The notes beneath the pieces are model-generated. The model searched no databases. It had not been told where the DNA came from and saw nothing but the letters and a program-made list of their open reading frames with translations. 64,000 nucleotides of DNA from an uncultured Clostridium sp. Its GTDB lineage: Bacteria > Bacillota > Clostridia > Lachnospirales > Lachnospiraceae. How positions within the stretch are numbered: position 1 is the stretch's first letter; every line of letters starts with the position of its first letter. Positions 8,544 to 16,899 of the stretch are shown here, piece after piece. Made by a program: the position numbers and the translations under genes. The DNA lies in NCBI GenBank assembly GCA_900543885.1, contig UQTA01000001.1:1-64000 (forward strand), read 5' to 3'.

Positions 8544-8706
8544 ATGTACTCTCGGAATCTTTTTGTGCTTGATTTTGCGAGAAGATTTTTTGTCAGTTGT
8601 GCCCAAATTTTTGAGGCGTACGCGGTGCGTACGTTGATAAAATTCGGGTGCGGCTGGCGGAAAATCGGCCGCAAAAGCAGGTGCATAAAAAATTCCGAGA
8701 GTACAT
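8544..8706. repeat. Large imperfect palindrome (about 163 bp)
   Basis: The outer arms ATGTACTCTCGGAAT are perfectly inverted (8544-8558 and 8692-8706), and similarity continues inward through TTTTTxTGC and ATTTTGC blocks to a central GCGTACG pair. The right arm resembles 16635-16681. It lies between the glycosyltransferase and CPBP genes and encodes nothing recognisable. Confidence 0.8.
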
Positions 8707-8732
8707 CTCTATTTAATTTAGTCTCAAATCTT

Positions 8733-9248
8733 TTAAAACACTATACTGAAAACCACATTTAAAAGCACTGCCGCCCCGTTTGCTGCCATATGCATCAGCA
8801 CAGCCATCCTGTATTTTCCAAAGGAACTGGTCTCATATCCCCATGCAAGAAGAAGGCCAAATGCAAATCCATAAATTCCCTGGATCCAGTTTCCATGATA
8901 CAGGCCAAATGCAAATGCAGACAGAAGTGCAGCCGGTATCACACCCAGCCATCTTCTGAATCCCCCATAAATTCCCCTTCTGAATATCATTTCTTCAAAT
9001 AGGGGGGCTGCAAACAGCGTTAAAAAAAGATACCTACCCGTAGAATATGCAGACAGTTCCTTAGCTGCTGTTTCATATGAAGCAGCCATAAATTCAGGCC
9101 AGGGAATCACAAAACCGGCTAATATATTGCCTGCGGCTGCAGCCACAGCTGCAAGCAGTATTTTCTTTTCCCAGCATGGAGGCAGTATTTTCTTTTGAAC
9201 CACACAGCTTTGTTTTCGCTTTATACACATGAAGTCAGTATAACACAT
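8733..9248 (-). CDS. CPBP family intramembrane metalloprotease
   Basis: This 171-residue membrane protein carries the three Abi/CPBP motifs: EEMIFRRGIYGG, FAFGLYHGNW and a later LMHMAANG. These form the metal site of CAAX-prenyl-protease-like enzymes. It is shorter than many family members (usually 200-300 residues), with few helices before the EE motif. The start is uncertain; I used the ATG after AAAGGG. Bacterial members include bacteriocin-immunity and signalling proteases; no partner is adjacent. Confidence 0.8.
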   Translation of the reverse strand: MCYTDFMCIKRKQSCVVQKKILPPCWEKKILLAAVAAAAGNILAGFVIPWPEFMAASYETAAKELSAYSTGRYLFLTLFAAPLFEEMIFRRGIYGGFRRWLGVIPAALLSAFAFGLYHGNWIQGIYGFAFGLLLAWGYETSSFGKYRMAVLMHMAANGAAVLLNVVFSIVF

Positions 9249-9285
9249 ACACTACCCTTTTGCTATCATCTTTTTGTTCTTTTCG

Positions 9286-9314
9286 TTGCATTTTTCCCTG
9301 TAATAAGGTATCAT
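9286..9314 (+). promoter_or_regulatory. Promoter of the carbamate-kinase homologue
   Basis: TTGCAT and TATCAT are separated by 17 nt, about 38 nt before the ATG. Confidence 0.6.
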
Positions 9315-9352
9315 GATGTTAAAAATATTTCCTGAAAAGCGAGGTAAGCATT

Positions 9353-10282
9353 ATGGCAAAAAAGAGGATCGTCATGGCCATCGGCCATAAAGATATGGGA
9401 ACCAATCTTCCGGAACAGAAGGAAGCAGTAAAGCGCACTGCAAAAGTGATCGCAGACTTCATCCAGGACGGCTGGCAGGTTGCCATCGTTCACAGCAACG
9501 CACCACAGGTAGGCATGATCCATACAGCAATGAATGAATTCGGCAAACAGCACGACGGATACAGTTCCGCCCCTATGTCTGTATGCTCCGCTATGAGTCA
9601 GGGCTATATCGGCTACGACTTACAGAACGGTATACGCGCAGAACTGATCAAACGAGGCATCTATAAACCGGTAAGTACAGTTCTTACTCAGGTTACTGTT
9701 GATCCTTATGATGAAGCTTTCTATACTCCTGTAAAGGTAGTTGGCCGTGTTATGAATGAAGAAGAAGCCAAAGAAGAAGAGTCTAAAGGCAACCATGTAA
9801 AGGCAGTAGAAGGCGGTTTCAGACGTATCGTAGCTTCTCCTCATCCAGTTGCCATTGTTGAGATCGATGCCATCAAAGCTTTAATGGACGCAGACCAGAT
9901 CGTGATCGCCTGCGGCGGCGGCGGCATCCCGGTTATGGAACAGGGATATAACTTAAGAGGTGCCAGCGCTATTATTGAAAAAGACCTTGCCACCGGTCTT
10001 CTGGCTAAAGAAATCGACGCTGACGTTATGATGATCCTTACCAGTGTTGATAATGTTACCTTAAACTTCGGAACCGATAAAGAAGAACCGATCCATCACA
10101 TGAATATTGATGAAGCCAAAGCTTATATGGAACAGGGACAGTTTGAATTTGCTTCCATGCTTCCAAAGATTTCCGCTTCCGTCAATTTCTTAGAGGCAGG
10201 AAAAGGCCGAAAAGCCATTATTACTTCCCTTGACAAAGCAGAAGACAGCTTAACAGGCGAAGCAGGAACCACGATCGAATAA
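9353..10282 (+). CDS. arcC: Carbamate kinase homologue with altered N-terminal motif
   Basis: It is 309 residues long and collinear with carbamate kinases (carbamoyl phosphate + ADP to ATP + carbamate). VLTQVTVDPYDEAF, IACGGGGIPV, SMLPKI and a C-terminal AIITSL are preserved. The phosphate-binding GGNA near the N-terminus is GHKD here, and HGNGPQVG is HSNAPQVG. No arginine deiminase or ornithine carbamoyltransferase gene is adjacent, so the substrate is uncertain. GAGGTAAG lies upstream of the ATG. Confidence 0.8.
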   Translation: MAKKRIVMAIGHKDMGTNLPEQKEAVKRTAKVIADFIQDGWQVAIVHSNAPQVGMIHTAMNEFGKQHDGYSSAPMSVCSAMSQGYIGYDLQNGIRAELIKRGIYKPVSTVLTQVTVDPYDEAFYTPVKVVGRVMNEEEAKEEESKGNHVKAVEGGFRRIVASPHPVAIVEIDAIKALMDADQIVIACGGGGIPVMEQGYNLRGASAIIEKDLATGLLAKEIDADVMMILTSVDNVTLNFGTDKEEPIHHMNIDEAKAYMEQGQFEFASMLPKISASVNFLEAGKGRKAIITSLDKAEDSLTGEAGTTIE

Positions 10283-10300
10283 AATCAAATCAGTAAAAGA

Positions 10301-10334
10301 AAACCAGGCATCCTATTACAGGGCCTGGTTTTTT
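10301..10334 (+). terminator. Terminator after arcC
   Basis: AAAACCAGGC pairs with GCCTGGTTTT, followed by TT; strong intrinsic terminator 20 nt after the stop codon. Confidence 0.88.
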
Positions 10335-10360
10335 GTTGTTATTTTATTGATACATTACAT

Positions 10361-10588
10361 TTATAAAACTCTCTTTAACATATTCATCCATTCATCTACA
10401 CTTACCGGCTTGGACAAATGGCCGTTCATACCTGCTTCATAAGACTTTTCTCTGTCTTCTTCAAACGCATTTGCCGTCATTGCAACGATCGGTATGGATG
10501 CGATCTGAGGATTGCTTATTGCGCGGATCTGTTTGGTTGCTTCATATCCATTCATATGAGGCATCTGGATATCCATAAGGATCAGGTC
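10361..10588 (-). pseudogene. Truncated response-regulator receiver domain
   Basis: The sequence encodes the C-terminal two thirds of a receiver domain: DLILMDIQMPHMNGYEATK (phosphoacceptor Asp), then IPIVAMTANAF and GHLSKPVSV (conserved Lys). This style is typical of hybrid histidine kinases. Everything before DLILMD is missing, and the break falls inside the last two codons of the CarD-like gene. It is probably a deletion remnant, not a working protein. Confidence 0.8.
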
Positions 10589-11142
10589 ATTTCTTTAATA
10601 TATTCCGTTACTTTTTCCCTTGATATATCCAGGGCGATAGAAAGCTCTGAATTCAGATAATCTTCCGCCATGCGAAAATATCTCTCATCCAGATCTGTCA
10701 CTTTTTTCTTATGCTCGATCCGCTCCTGTTTTCGCAGATACAGCGCTTTGATCATACTTACCCATACCCGGCAGTCACAAGTCTTTAAAGCTTCCTTATA
10801 ACGTTCCTCCCTCTGCTTATCATTTGCCACGGTCATTTCTTCAATCTGAGGGATCTCTTTGATCAGCTTCTCTGCTTCCTCTTTGGTAAGCAGCAGTCTG
10901 GTAACTGTCTTTTCTGAATCTACCGGCGTTATGATCTTGCCATCCTTCTGGTTGCAGGGATGAAGTTCATAATAAAGACGTCCCTTTGGCCCCATGGGAT
11001 GATCAATCGTAATAATGTCTGCTACCTTGCAAACTCCACGAATACCATATACAATATATTGTCCTTTCTCATACATAAAATTCTGCCTGCTTTCTTCTTG
11101 ATCCGGTTCGTTCCGGAGCTTTTCTCCTGTTTCACGGTGCAT
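10582..11142 (-). CDS. CarD-like transcriptional regulator
   Basis: It is 186 residues long. From about residue 23, MYEKGQYIVYGIRGVCKV begins a CarD/TRCF RNA-polymerase-interacting domain, followed by a helical C-terminal region with many charged residues. CarD-type proteins bind the RNA polymerase beta subunit and adjust promoter opening. The ATG at 11142 has AGGAAA upstream; the ATG at 11076 matches the usual family N-terminus and could be the true start. Its last codons are joined to a broken receiver domain. Confidence 0.8.
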   Translation of the reverse strand: MHRETGEKLRNEPDQEESRQNFMYEKGQYIVYGIRGVCKVADIITIDHPMGPKGRLYYELHPCNQKDGKIITPVDSEKTVTRLLLTKEEAEKLIKEIPQIEEMTVANDKQREERYKEALKTCDCRVWVSMIKALYLRKQERIEHKKKVTDLDERYFRMAEDYLNSELSIALDISREKVTEYIKEMT

Positions 11143-11268
11143 AGTTTCCTATTCCAGTTTAACACGATTTCAGGAAAAATGTCAGAGCAGTCAGGCTGCT
11201 TTTTTTATTTTTGTTAGTTTTAACTAATGATGAGTGGACCCTGATTGTGCATTATTTTACCACTTTCT

Positions 11269-11844
11269 CTATGAAAGAACCATATATAACAATGGCATGG
11301 TAAAAAGTGAAAGAACCGTAGAAAGAAATACACACTCAGAGGCGTACTTTGCATCTCCATCATATTTTTCCGCAAGAATAGCAGTGGTACTTCCAGCCGG
11401 CATTCCGGCTAAAATGGTACATACTCCTGTTACTAACGTCCCTATTCCCAAAAGGCGGCACATGATCATAGTCACTGCCGGGATTCCAAGGAGACGCACA
11501 ACGCAGTAAAATAACGTACTTCCCTTTAACATTTTACGGATATCTGCCTCAGCCAAAATACTTCCGATCACTACCATGGAAACAGGAAGAACACATCTGC
11601 TGCAGGACTGCATGGTCTGAAGCAGAAAGCCTGGAACAATTCCTGGAAAAGGCATAAGTACCATACCGATCACTACTGCAATGATACAGGGATGATGGAT
11701 CAGTTTCTTAATAATATCTTTTGGGCTTGCCACTGTAAAACAGGAAAGTCCGGCGGACCACATGAAGATCCTTAAAGGGATCAGATAAACAGACGCATAC
11801 AGCAGACCCTGGGATCCGTAAATCAAGAAAACTCCTATATCCAA
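11269..11844 (-). pseudogene. N-terminally truncated AEC (auxin efflux carrier) permease
   Basis: The 191 residues match the C-terminal part of AEC family transporters (GIGTLVTGVCTILAGMPAGS, then helices to the end). Family members are about 300 residues, so roughly the first third is missing. The open frame begins inside a terminator hairpin with no ribosome-binding site. With the receiver fragment nearby, this looks like a deletion scar. A short expressed protein is unlikely. Confidence 0.7.
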
Positions 11845-11869
11845 CTTTCCGCCGGATACAGGAGTTTTC
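11827..11869. terminator. Hairpin downstream of carB
   Basis: GAAAACTCCTATATCC pairs with GGATACAGGAGTTTTC. The T-rich tail is on the plus side (11868-11880); on the minus strand, where carB ends 80 nt earlier, the tail is weak. Confidence 0.6.
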
Positions 11870-11949
11870 TTTTTCTATTTTTTTCCGTTTTTAACTTTTA
11901 CAATCTTACATTTATGACAACTGGGCATTTCACTGCATACTCACGCAAT

Positions 11950-14900
11950 TTACGCATTCTTCACAGTGGCAATATCCACCAGTGTCAGTTCTTTTGCACG
12001 GTTCTCAAGACTTGTTACAAGGGCTCTTGCTGTATCAAGGGCAGTGAGTACATTTACACCGGTCTCAATGGCATTTCGGCGGATCACAAAGCCATCATGG
12101 CTTCTTTCTGCGCCCTGTGCCGGGATATCGATGATCAGGTCGATCTGATGTCCTAATACCAGGTCAAGGATGTTCGGAGACTCCTGTTCCAGTTTACGGA
12201 TCTCAAAAGCCTTTACTCCATGCGCATTTAAAGTTCTTGCTGTTCCCTTGGTAGCAAAGATCTGATAGCCTACATTTGCAAATCTGCGGGCAATATCCAC
12301 TGCCTCTTCCTGCTCGTTCTCTCTAATGGTCATGATCATCTTCTTGTACTTCGGCAGACGGATTCCTGCACCTTCAAATGCCTTGTAAAGAGCCTCATTA
12401 AAGGTCTTTGCAATACCAAGGCACTCACCTGTAGACTTCATTTCCGGTCCAAGGCTGATATCTGCACCGCGGATCTTCTCAAAAGAGAATACAGGCATCT
12501 TAACTGCAATATAATCAGCTGCCGGCTGCAGTCCTGGTTTATAGCCCAGTTCCTTAATGGTATGACCGCAGATGATCTGGGTTGCCAGAGGAACGATCGG
12601 GATACCTGTTACCTTACTGATATATGGTACGGTACGGGAAGAACGTGGGTTTACCTCGATGATATATACGTCATCTCCGTCTACGATAAACTGGATATTG
12701 ATCATTCCCTTTACATGAAGAGCCTTAGCCAGCTTCTCGGTGTACTCTACAATGGTGTCGATATTATGCTGTGTAATATCCTGCGCCGGATATACAGAGA
12801 TACTGTCTCCGGAATGGATACCGGTACGCTCAATATGCTGCATGATACCAGGGATCAGAATGTCAGTTCCATCACAGATGGCATCTACTTCGATCTCTTT
12901 ACCCATAATATATTTATCTACCAGGATCGGATGCTCCTGAGCAATCTGGTTGATAATACCGATAAATTCATCAATATCTTCGTCACAGATCGCGATCTGC
13001 ATGCCCTGTCCGCCAAGTACATAGGAAGGACGTACCAGAACCGGATATCCCAGCTGGTTGGCAGCCTTCTTTGCCTCTTCTGCTGTAAATACAGTATGTC
13101 CCGCAGGTCTCGGAATATGGCACTGTTCCAGGATCTCATCAAAACGCTCTCTGTCCTCTGCAGCATCTACATCTTCTGCTGCTGTACCAAGGATGGGCAC
13201 ACCCATTTTCATAAGTGCTTCTGTCAGCTTAATCGCAGTCTGTCCGCCGAACTGTACCACTGCACCGTCCGGCTTTTCAATATCTACAATACTCTCTACA
13301 TCTTCTGGTGTTAATGGCTCAAAATACAGCTTATCTGCAATATCAAAGTCAGTACTTACTGTCTCCGGGTTATTGTTGATGATAATGGTTTCGTAGCCTT
13401 CTTTGCTGAATGCCCAGGTGCTGTGTACAGAACAGAAGTCAAACTCAATTCCCTGTCCAATGCGGATCGGACCGGAGCCAAGAACCAGTACTTTCTTTCT
13501 TCCTTCTGTCTTTTCTGCCTCGTTGAAGCTTCCAAAGCAGGAGTAGTAATATGGGGTCTCTGCTGCAAACTCTGCTGCACAGGTATCAACCATCTTATAA
13601 GCTGCGCGGATGCCATTGTCATAACGCTGCTTTTTGATCTCTTCCTGGGAAATGCCGGTAAGGCGGGAAATTACATTATCAGGGAACTCAATGCGCTTTG
13701 CTTCTGCAAGAAGTTCTGTAGTCAGCTCTTTCTTTCCTTCGCCTACTGCCTTTAACTCTTTTTCCATTTCTACCAGGATAGCCAGCTTGTCAATGAACCA
13801 GATGTCAATGCGGGTGATCTCATGGATCAGCTCATATGGGAAACCGCGGCGCAGAGCCTCTGCAATACGCCAGATACGCATATCGTCTACGATTTCCAGT
13901 TCTTTTACCAGTCCGGTATAAGAAAGTCCAGTAAAATCATAAGACATAAGGCAGTCTACATGCTGTTCCAGAGAACGGATTGCTTTCATTAAGGCGCCTT
14001 CAAAGTTGGTGCAGATACTCATAACTTCGCCGGTAGCCTTCATCTGGGTTCCTAATGCTCTCTTGGCACTGATAAACTTATCAAATGGAAGTCTTGGCAT
14101 CTTTACTACGCAGTAGTCAAGCATTGGCTCAAAACTTGCATAAGTTTTCTTTGTAACCGCATTTTTGATTTCATCCAGAGTATAACCTAAAGCGATCTTT
14201 GCTGCTACTTTTGCGATTGGGTATCCAGTTGCCTTGGAAGCCAGTGCAGAAGAACGGCTGACACGTGGGTTTACCTCGATTACACAGTATTCAAAGCTGT
14301 CTGGATTTAACGCATACTGCACATTGCAGCCGCCGGTGATACCTAACTCGCTGATGATGTTTAACGCAGAAGTACGCAGCATCTGGTACTCTTTGTCACC
14401 TAAGGTCTGGGAAGGAGCCACAACGATACTATCACCTGTATGAACACCAACCGGATCCAGGTTTTCCATGTTGCAGACAGTGATCACATTTCCTGCACCG
14501 TCACGCATTACTTCGTATTCGATCTCTTTCCAACCTGCGATGCAGCGCTCAACTAAAACCTGTCCTACACGGGAAAGGCGAAGACCATTTTCCAGAATCT
14601 CTGCACACTGCTCCGGATTCTGAGCAATACCGCCGCCGGAACCGCCCAGTGTATAAGCCGGACGTAAAACTACCGGATAGCCGATTTTTGCAGCGATCTC
14701 CAGACCATGCTTGACGTCTTCTACAATATCAGAAGGCGCAACCGGCTCACCGATCTTTTCCATGGTTTCTTTGAACATTTCACGGTCTTCTGCCTTTTTA
14801 ATGGTGAGAGCAGTTGTACCGATGAGACGCACATTATGCTTCTCTAAGAAACCTGCATCTTCCAGTTCCATTGCAAGGTTTAATCCGGCCTGTCCTCCAA

Positions 14901-15168
14901 GGGTTGGCAGGATGCTGTCCGGCTTTTCTTTTAAGATCAGCTGTTCTACTACTTCTACAGTCAATGGCTCAATGTATACACGGTCTGCAATGTCCTTGTC
15001 AGTCATGATGGTAGCCGGGTTAGAGTTTAAGAGAACAACCTCAATTCCTTCTTCTTTTAAGGAACGGCAGGCCTGTGTACCTGCATAGTCAAATTCTGCT
15101 GCCTGTCCGATGACGATCGGGCCGGAGCCTAAAACCAGTACTTTTTTAATTTCAGGATTCTTTGGCAT
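11950..15168 (-). CDS. carB: Carbamoyl-phosphate synthase large subunit
   Basis: With CarA it makes carbamoyl phosphate from glutamine-derived ammonia, bicarbonate and 2 ATP, feeding pyrimidine and arginine synthesis. The 1072-residue length is standard. Two homologous ATP-grasp halves begin KKVLVLGSGPIVIGQAAEFD (near 8) and KKVLVLGSGPIRIGQGIEFD (near 555). The C-terminal MGS-like allosteric domain (about 935-1070) includes IFATKGTARTLNAHGV. Its start codon overlaps the carA stop by one base. Confidence 0.97.
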   Translation of the reverse strand: MPKNPEIKKVLVLGSGPIVIGQAAEFDYAGTQACRSLKEEGIEVVLLNSNPATIMTDKDIADRVYIEPLTVEVVEQLILKEKPDSILPTLGGQAGLNLAMELEDAGFLEKHNVRLIGTTALTIKKAEDREMFKETMEKIGEPVAPSDIVEDVKHGLEIAAKIGYPVVLRPAYTLGGSGGGIAQNPEQCAEILENGLRLSRVGQVLVERCIAGWKEIEYEVMRDGAGNVITVCNMENLDPVGVHTGDSIVVAPSQTLGDKEYQMLRTSALNIISELGITGGCNVQYALNPDSFEYCVIEVNPRVSRSSALASKATGYPIAKVAAKIALGYTLDEIKNAVTKKTYASFEPMLDYCVVKMPRLPFDKFISAKRALGTQMKATGEVMSICTNFEGALMKAIRSLEQHVDCLMSYDFTGLSYTGLVKELEIVDDMRIWRIAEALRRGFPYELIHEITRIDIWFIDKLAILVEMEKELKAVGEGKKELTTELLAEAKRIEFPDNVISRLTGISQEEIKKQRYDNGIRAAYKMVDTCAAEFAAETPYYYSCFGSFNEAEKTEGRKKVLVLGSGPIRIGQGIEFDFCSVHSTWAFSKEGYETIIINNNPETVSTDFDIADKLYFEPLTPEDVESIVDIEKPDGAVVQFGGQTAIKLTEALMKMGVPILGTAAEDVDAAEDRERFDEILEQCHIPRPAGHTVFTAEEAKKAANQLGYPVLVRPSYVLGGQGMQIAICDEDIDEFIGIINQIAQEHPILVDKYIMGKEIEVDAICDGTDILIPGIMQHIERTGIHSGDSISVYPAQDITQHNIDTIVEYTEKLAKALHVKGMINIQFIVDGDDVYIIEVNPRSSRTVPYISKVTGIPIVPLATQIICGHTIKELGYKPGLQPAADYIAVKMPVFSFEKIRGADISLGPEMKSTGECLGIAKTFNEALYKAFEGAGIRLPKYKKMIMTIRENEQEEAVDIARRFANVGYQIFATKGTARTLNAHGVKAFEIRKLEQESPNILDLVLGHQIDLIIDIPAQGAERSHDGFVIRRNAIETGVNVLTALDTARALVTSLENRAKELTLVDIATVKNA

Positions 15169-16241
15169 CAGTCATTTACCTCCATCATTTTAAGGAAACG
15201 GTCAAATAAGTATCCGGAGTCCTGTGGTCCAGGGCATGCTTCCGGGTGATACTGTACAGTGAAAATGTTCTTTCCGGTATATTTTAAACCTTCGTTGGTT
15301 CCGTCATTTACATTAACAAAGGCGGGAACTGCGATCTCTGGCTTAACAGTGTTTGTATCTACTGCGTAACCATGGTTCTGGGAAGAAATGTAAACTCTTC
15401 CGGTCTCCAGATCTTTTACCGGATGATTTCCGCCTCTGTGTCCATATTTTAATTTGTAGGTATCCATACCGTTTGCCAGGGCCATTAACTGATGTCCTAA
15501 GCAGATCGCAAAGATCGGTACATTGGAATCATACATTTTTTTGATTTCTTTGATGATCTCCACATTTTCCTTTGGATCACCAGGGCCATTGGAAAGCATG
15601 ATGCCGTCTGGATTTGCTGCTAATACTTCTTCTGCCGGTGTATCTGCCGGATATACCGTTACTTCACAGCCTCTTTCATTTAAGGAACGGGCTATGTTTT
15701 TCTTCGCACCAAAGTCCATTAAAGCTACTTTCTTTCCATTTCCCTGAAGAACGTATTTTTCTTTGGTTGTTGTTGCCATAACAACACCAGCTACTGTATA
15801 GGCTTTCATACGGCTGATTGGCTCGGACAGGTCTGAATACTCTTTTGTCGTAATCATACCGTTCATTGTACCTTTTTCTCTTAATAACTTTGTGAGGGCT
15901 CTTGTATCGATACCACAGATACCAGGAATATCATTTTCTTTTAAGAAGTTCTGAATTGTGTCTTCGCAACGGAAGTTGCTTGGGATTCTTGATAATTCTC
16001 TTACAATATAACCGTCTGGCCAAGGCTTTAAAGATTCCATGTCCTGACGACAGATTCCATAATTACCGATCAGAGGATAGGTCATAACAACGGCCTGTCC
16101 TGCGTATGACGGGTCAGTGAGTACTTCCAGATAACCGGTCATAGATGTGTTAAAAACAATCTCGCTGATCACTTCACGCTGGGAACCAATACTGGTGCCA
16201 GTGAACACAGTGCCGTCTTCCAATATAAGGTATGCTTTCAT
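15168..16241 (-). CDS. carA: Carbamoyl-phosphate synthase small subunit
   Basis: This glutamine amidotransferase subunit releases ammonia for CarB. The N-terminal CPSase domain (AYLILEDGTVFTGTSIG) is followed by a class I glutamine amidotransferase domain with the nucleophile in PIFAICLGHQLMALA and the His/Glu pair near YHPEACPGP. Its 357 residues are the usual length. It is first in the carAB operon, behind a 176-nt leader with a long hairpin. Confidence 0.97.
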   Translation of the reverse strand: MKAYLILEDGTVFTGTSIGSQREVISEIVFNTSMTGYLEVLTDPSYAGQAVVMTYPLIGNYGICRQDMESLKPWPDGYIVRELSRIPSNFRCEDTIQNFLKENDIPGICGIDTRALTKLLREKGTMNGMITTKEYSDLSEPISRMKAYTVAGVVMATTTKEKYVLQGNGKKVALMDFGAKKNIARSLNERGCEVTVYPADTPAEEVLAANPDGIMLSNGPGDPKENVEIIKEIKKMYDSNVPIFAICLGHQLMALANGMDTYKLKYGHRGGNHPVKDLETGRVYISSQNHGYAVDTNTVKPEIAVPAFVNVNDGTNEGLKYTGKNIFTVQYHPEACPGPQDSGYLFDRFLKMMEVND

Positions 16242-16304
16242 AGGGGGAATACCTGTCCTTTCTTATGTTGTGTTTTGTGGGGGTGTCTGGCGGTGCACAA
16301 GAAG

Positions 16305-16392
16305 CATCGGATGTCCATCCGATGTATCCCGAGAAAAGCAAAAATGGTCTTACAAGCGAGCTTGACGTCCATTTTTGCTTTTCTCGGGATAC
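16305..16392 (-). promoter_or_regulatory. carA leader hairpins
   Basis: A perfect 24-bp inverted repeat (16324-16347 against 16369-16392; loop 21 nt) lies about 25 nt into the predicted carA transcript. A second hairpin, CATCGGAT/ATCCGATG (16305-16324), follows directly. There is no U-run, so it is not an intrinsic terminator. I see no PyrR-binding consensus. Confidence 0.7.
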
Positions 16393-16423
16393 GCCGCTAT
16401 AGACTTTAGCCCAAATTGATAGA

Positions 16424-16452
16424 ATTATAATATACCTTATTCATTTTTTCAA
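16424..16452 (-). promoter_or_regulatory. carAB promoter
   Basis: On the minus strand TTGAAA and TATAAT are separated by 17 nt, predicting a start near 16417. Confidence 0.75.
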
Positions 16453-16634
16453 TGGCTTTGAAGGCTAAATTTTTTTGCTTCATACTAATCTTTTTTGGCA
16501 TCAAAATTGCTACGCAAATTTTGGTGGATTATTAGGAAATCCCATAAAAAATCTTATAAGAGGTCATATAAAAAGTTCTTGACCTGAAGTATACTACAAG
16601 TACTAAACTAAAAATTGGAATTCAATATTCGCAC

Positions 16635-16681
16635 CGATAAAATTCAGGGTGACTGACGAAAAATCAGCAGCAAAAGCAAGT
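16635..16681. repeat. Partial copy of the 8.5-kb palindrome arm
   Basis: GATAAAATTC, a GGGTG..CTG.CG block, AAAATC and GCAAAAGCA occur in the same order and spacing as at about 8636-8682. The opposite arm is not recognisable. The rest of 16453-16700 shows no gene. Confidence 0.55.
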
Positions 16682-16701
16682 ACCGGATAGTTGCTTATCA
16701 T

Positions 16702-16880
16702 ATATTTCCTGGTACATCCTTTCGTAAATAACTGTACTAATCACGTAGGATGCGGATTTGAGTGTGCAGACCTAAAAACGCAAACGTAGTGGGCTACGCT
16801 GAGGCTTTTAGGCCTATGCAATCAGATTCGCAGACAAGTAAGTGGTATAGTTATTTCGAAAACGATGTACTAGATATTTT
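16702..16880. repeat. Large imperfect palindrome (about 179 bp)
   Basis: The left arm from 16702 (ATAT..GTACATC.TTTCG.AAATAACT) pairs with the right arm ending near 16880 (GTTATTTCGAAAACGATGTAC), and pairing resumes inward through GACCTAAAA to a central CGTAG/CTACG. It ends about 20 nt before the ribosome-binding region of the following gene. Confidence 0.75.
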
Positions 16881-16899
16881 GACGTAAAAAGGATTAACT

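Noticed and set aside
8522..8686. N-terminal extension of the glycosyltransferase
   Set aside because: The added residues come from the palindromic repeat; GTG 8521 has AAGGAGG at ideal spacing and begins at the family N-terminus.
16242..16420. PyrR-type attenuator for carAB
   Set aside because: No PyrR-binding loop consensus and no U-run after the hairpin; reported only as an unassigned leader structure.
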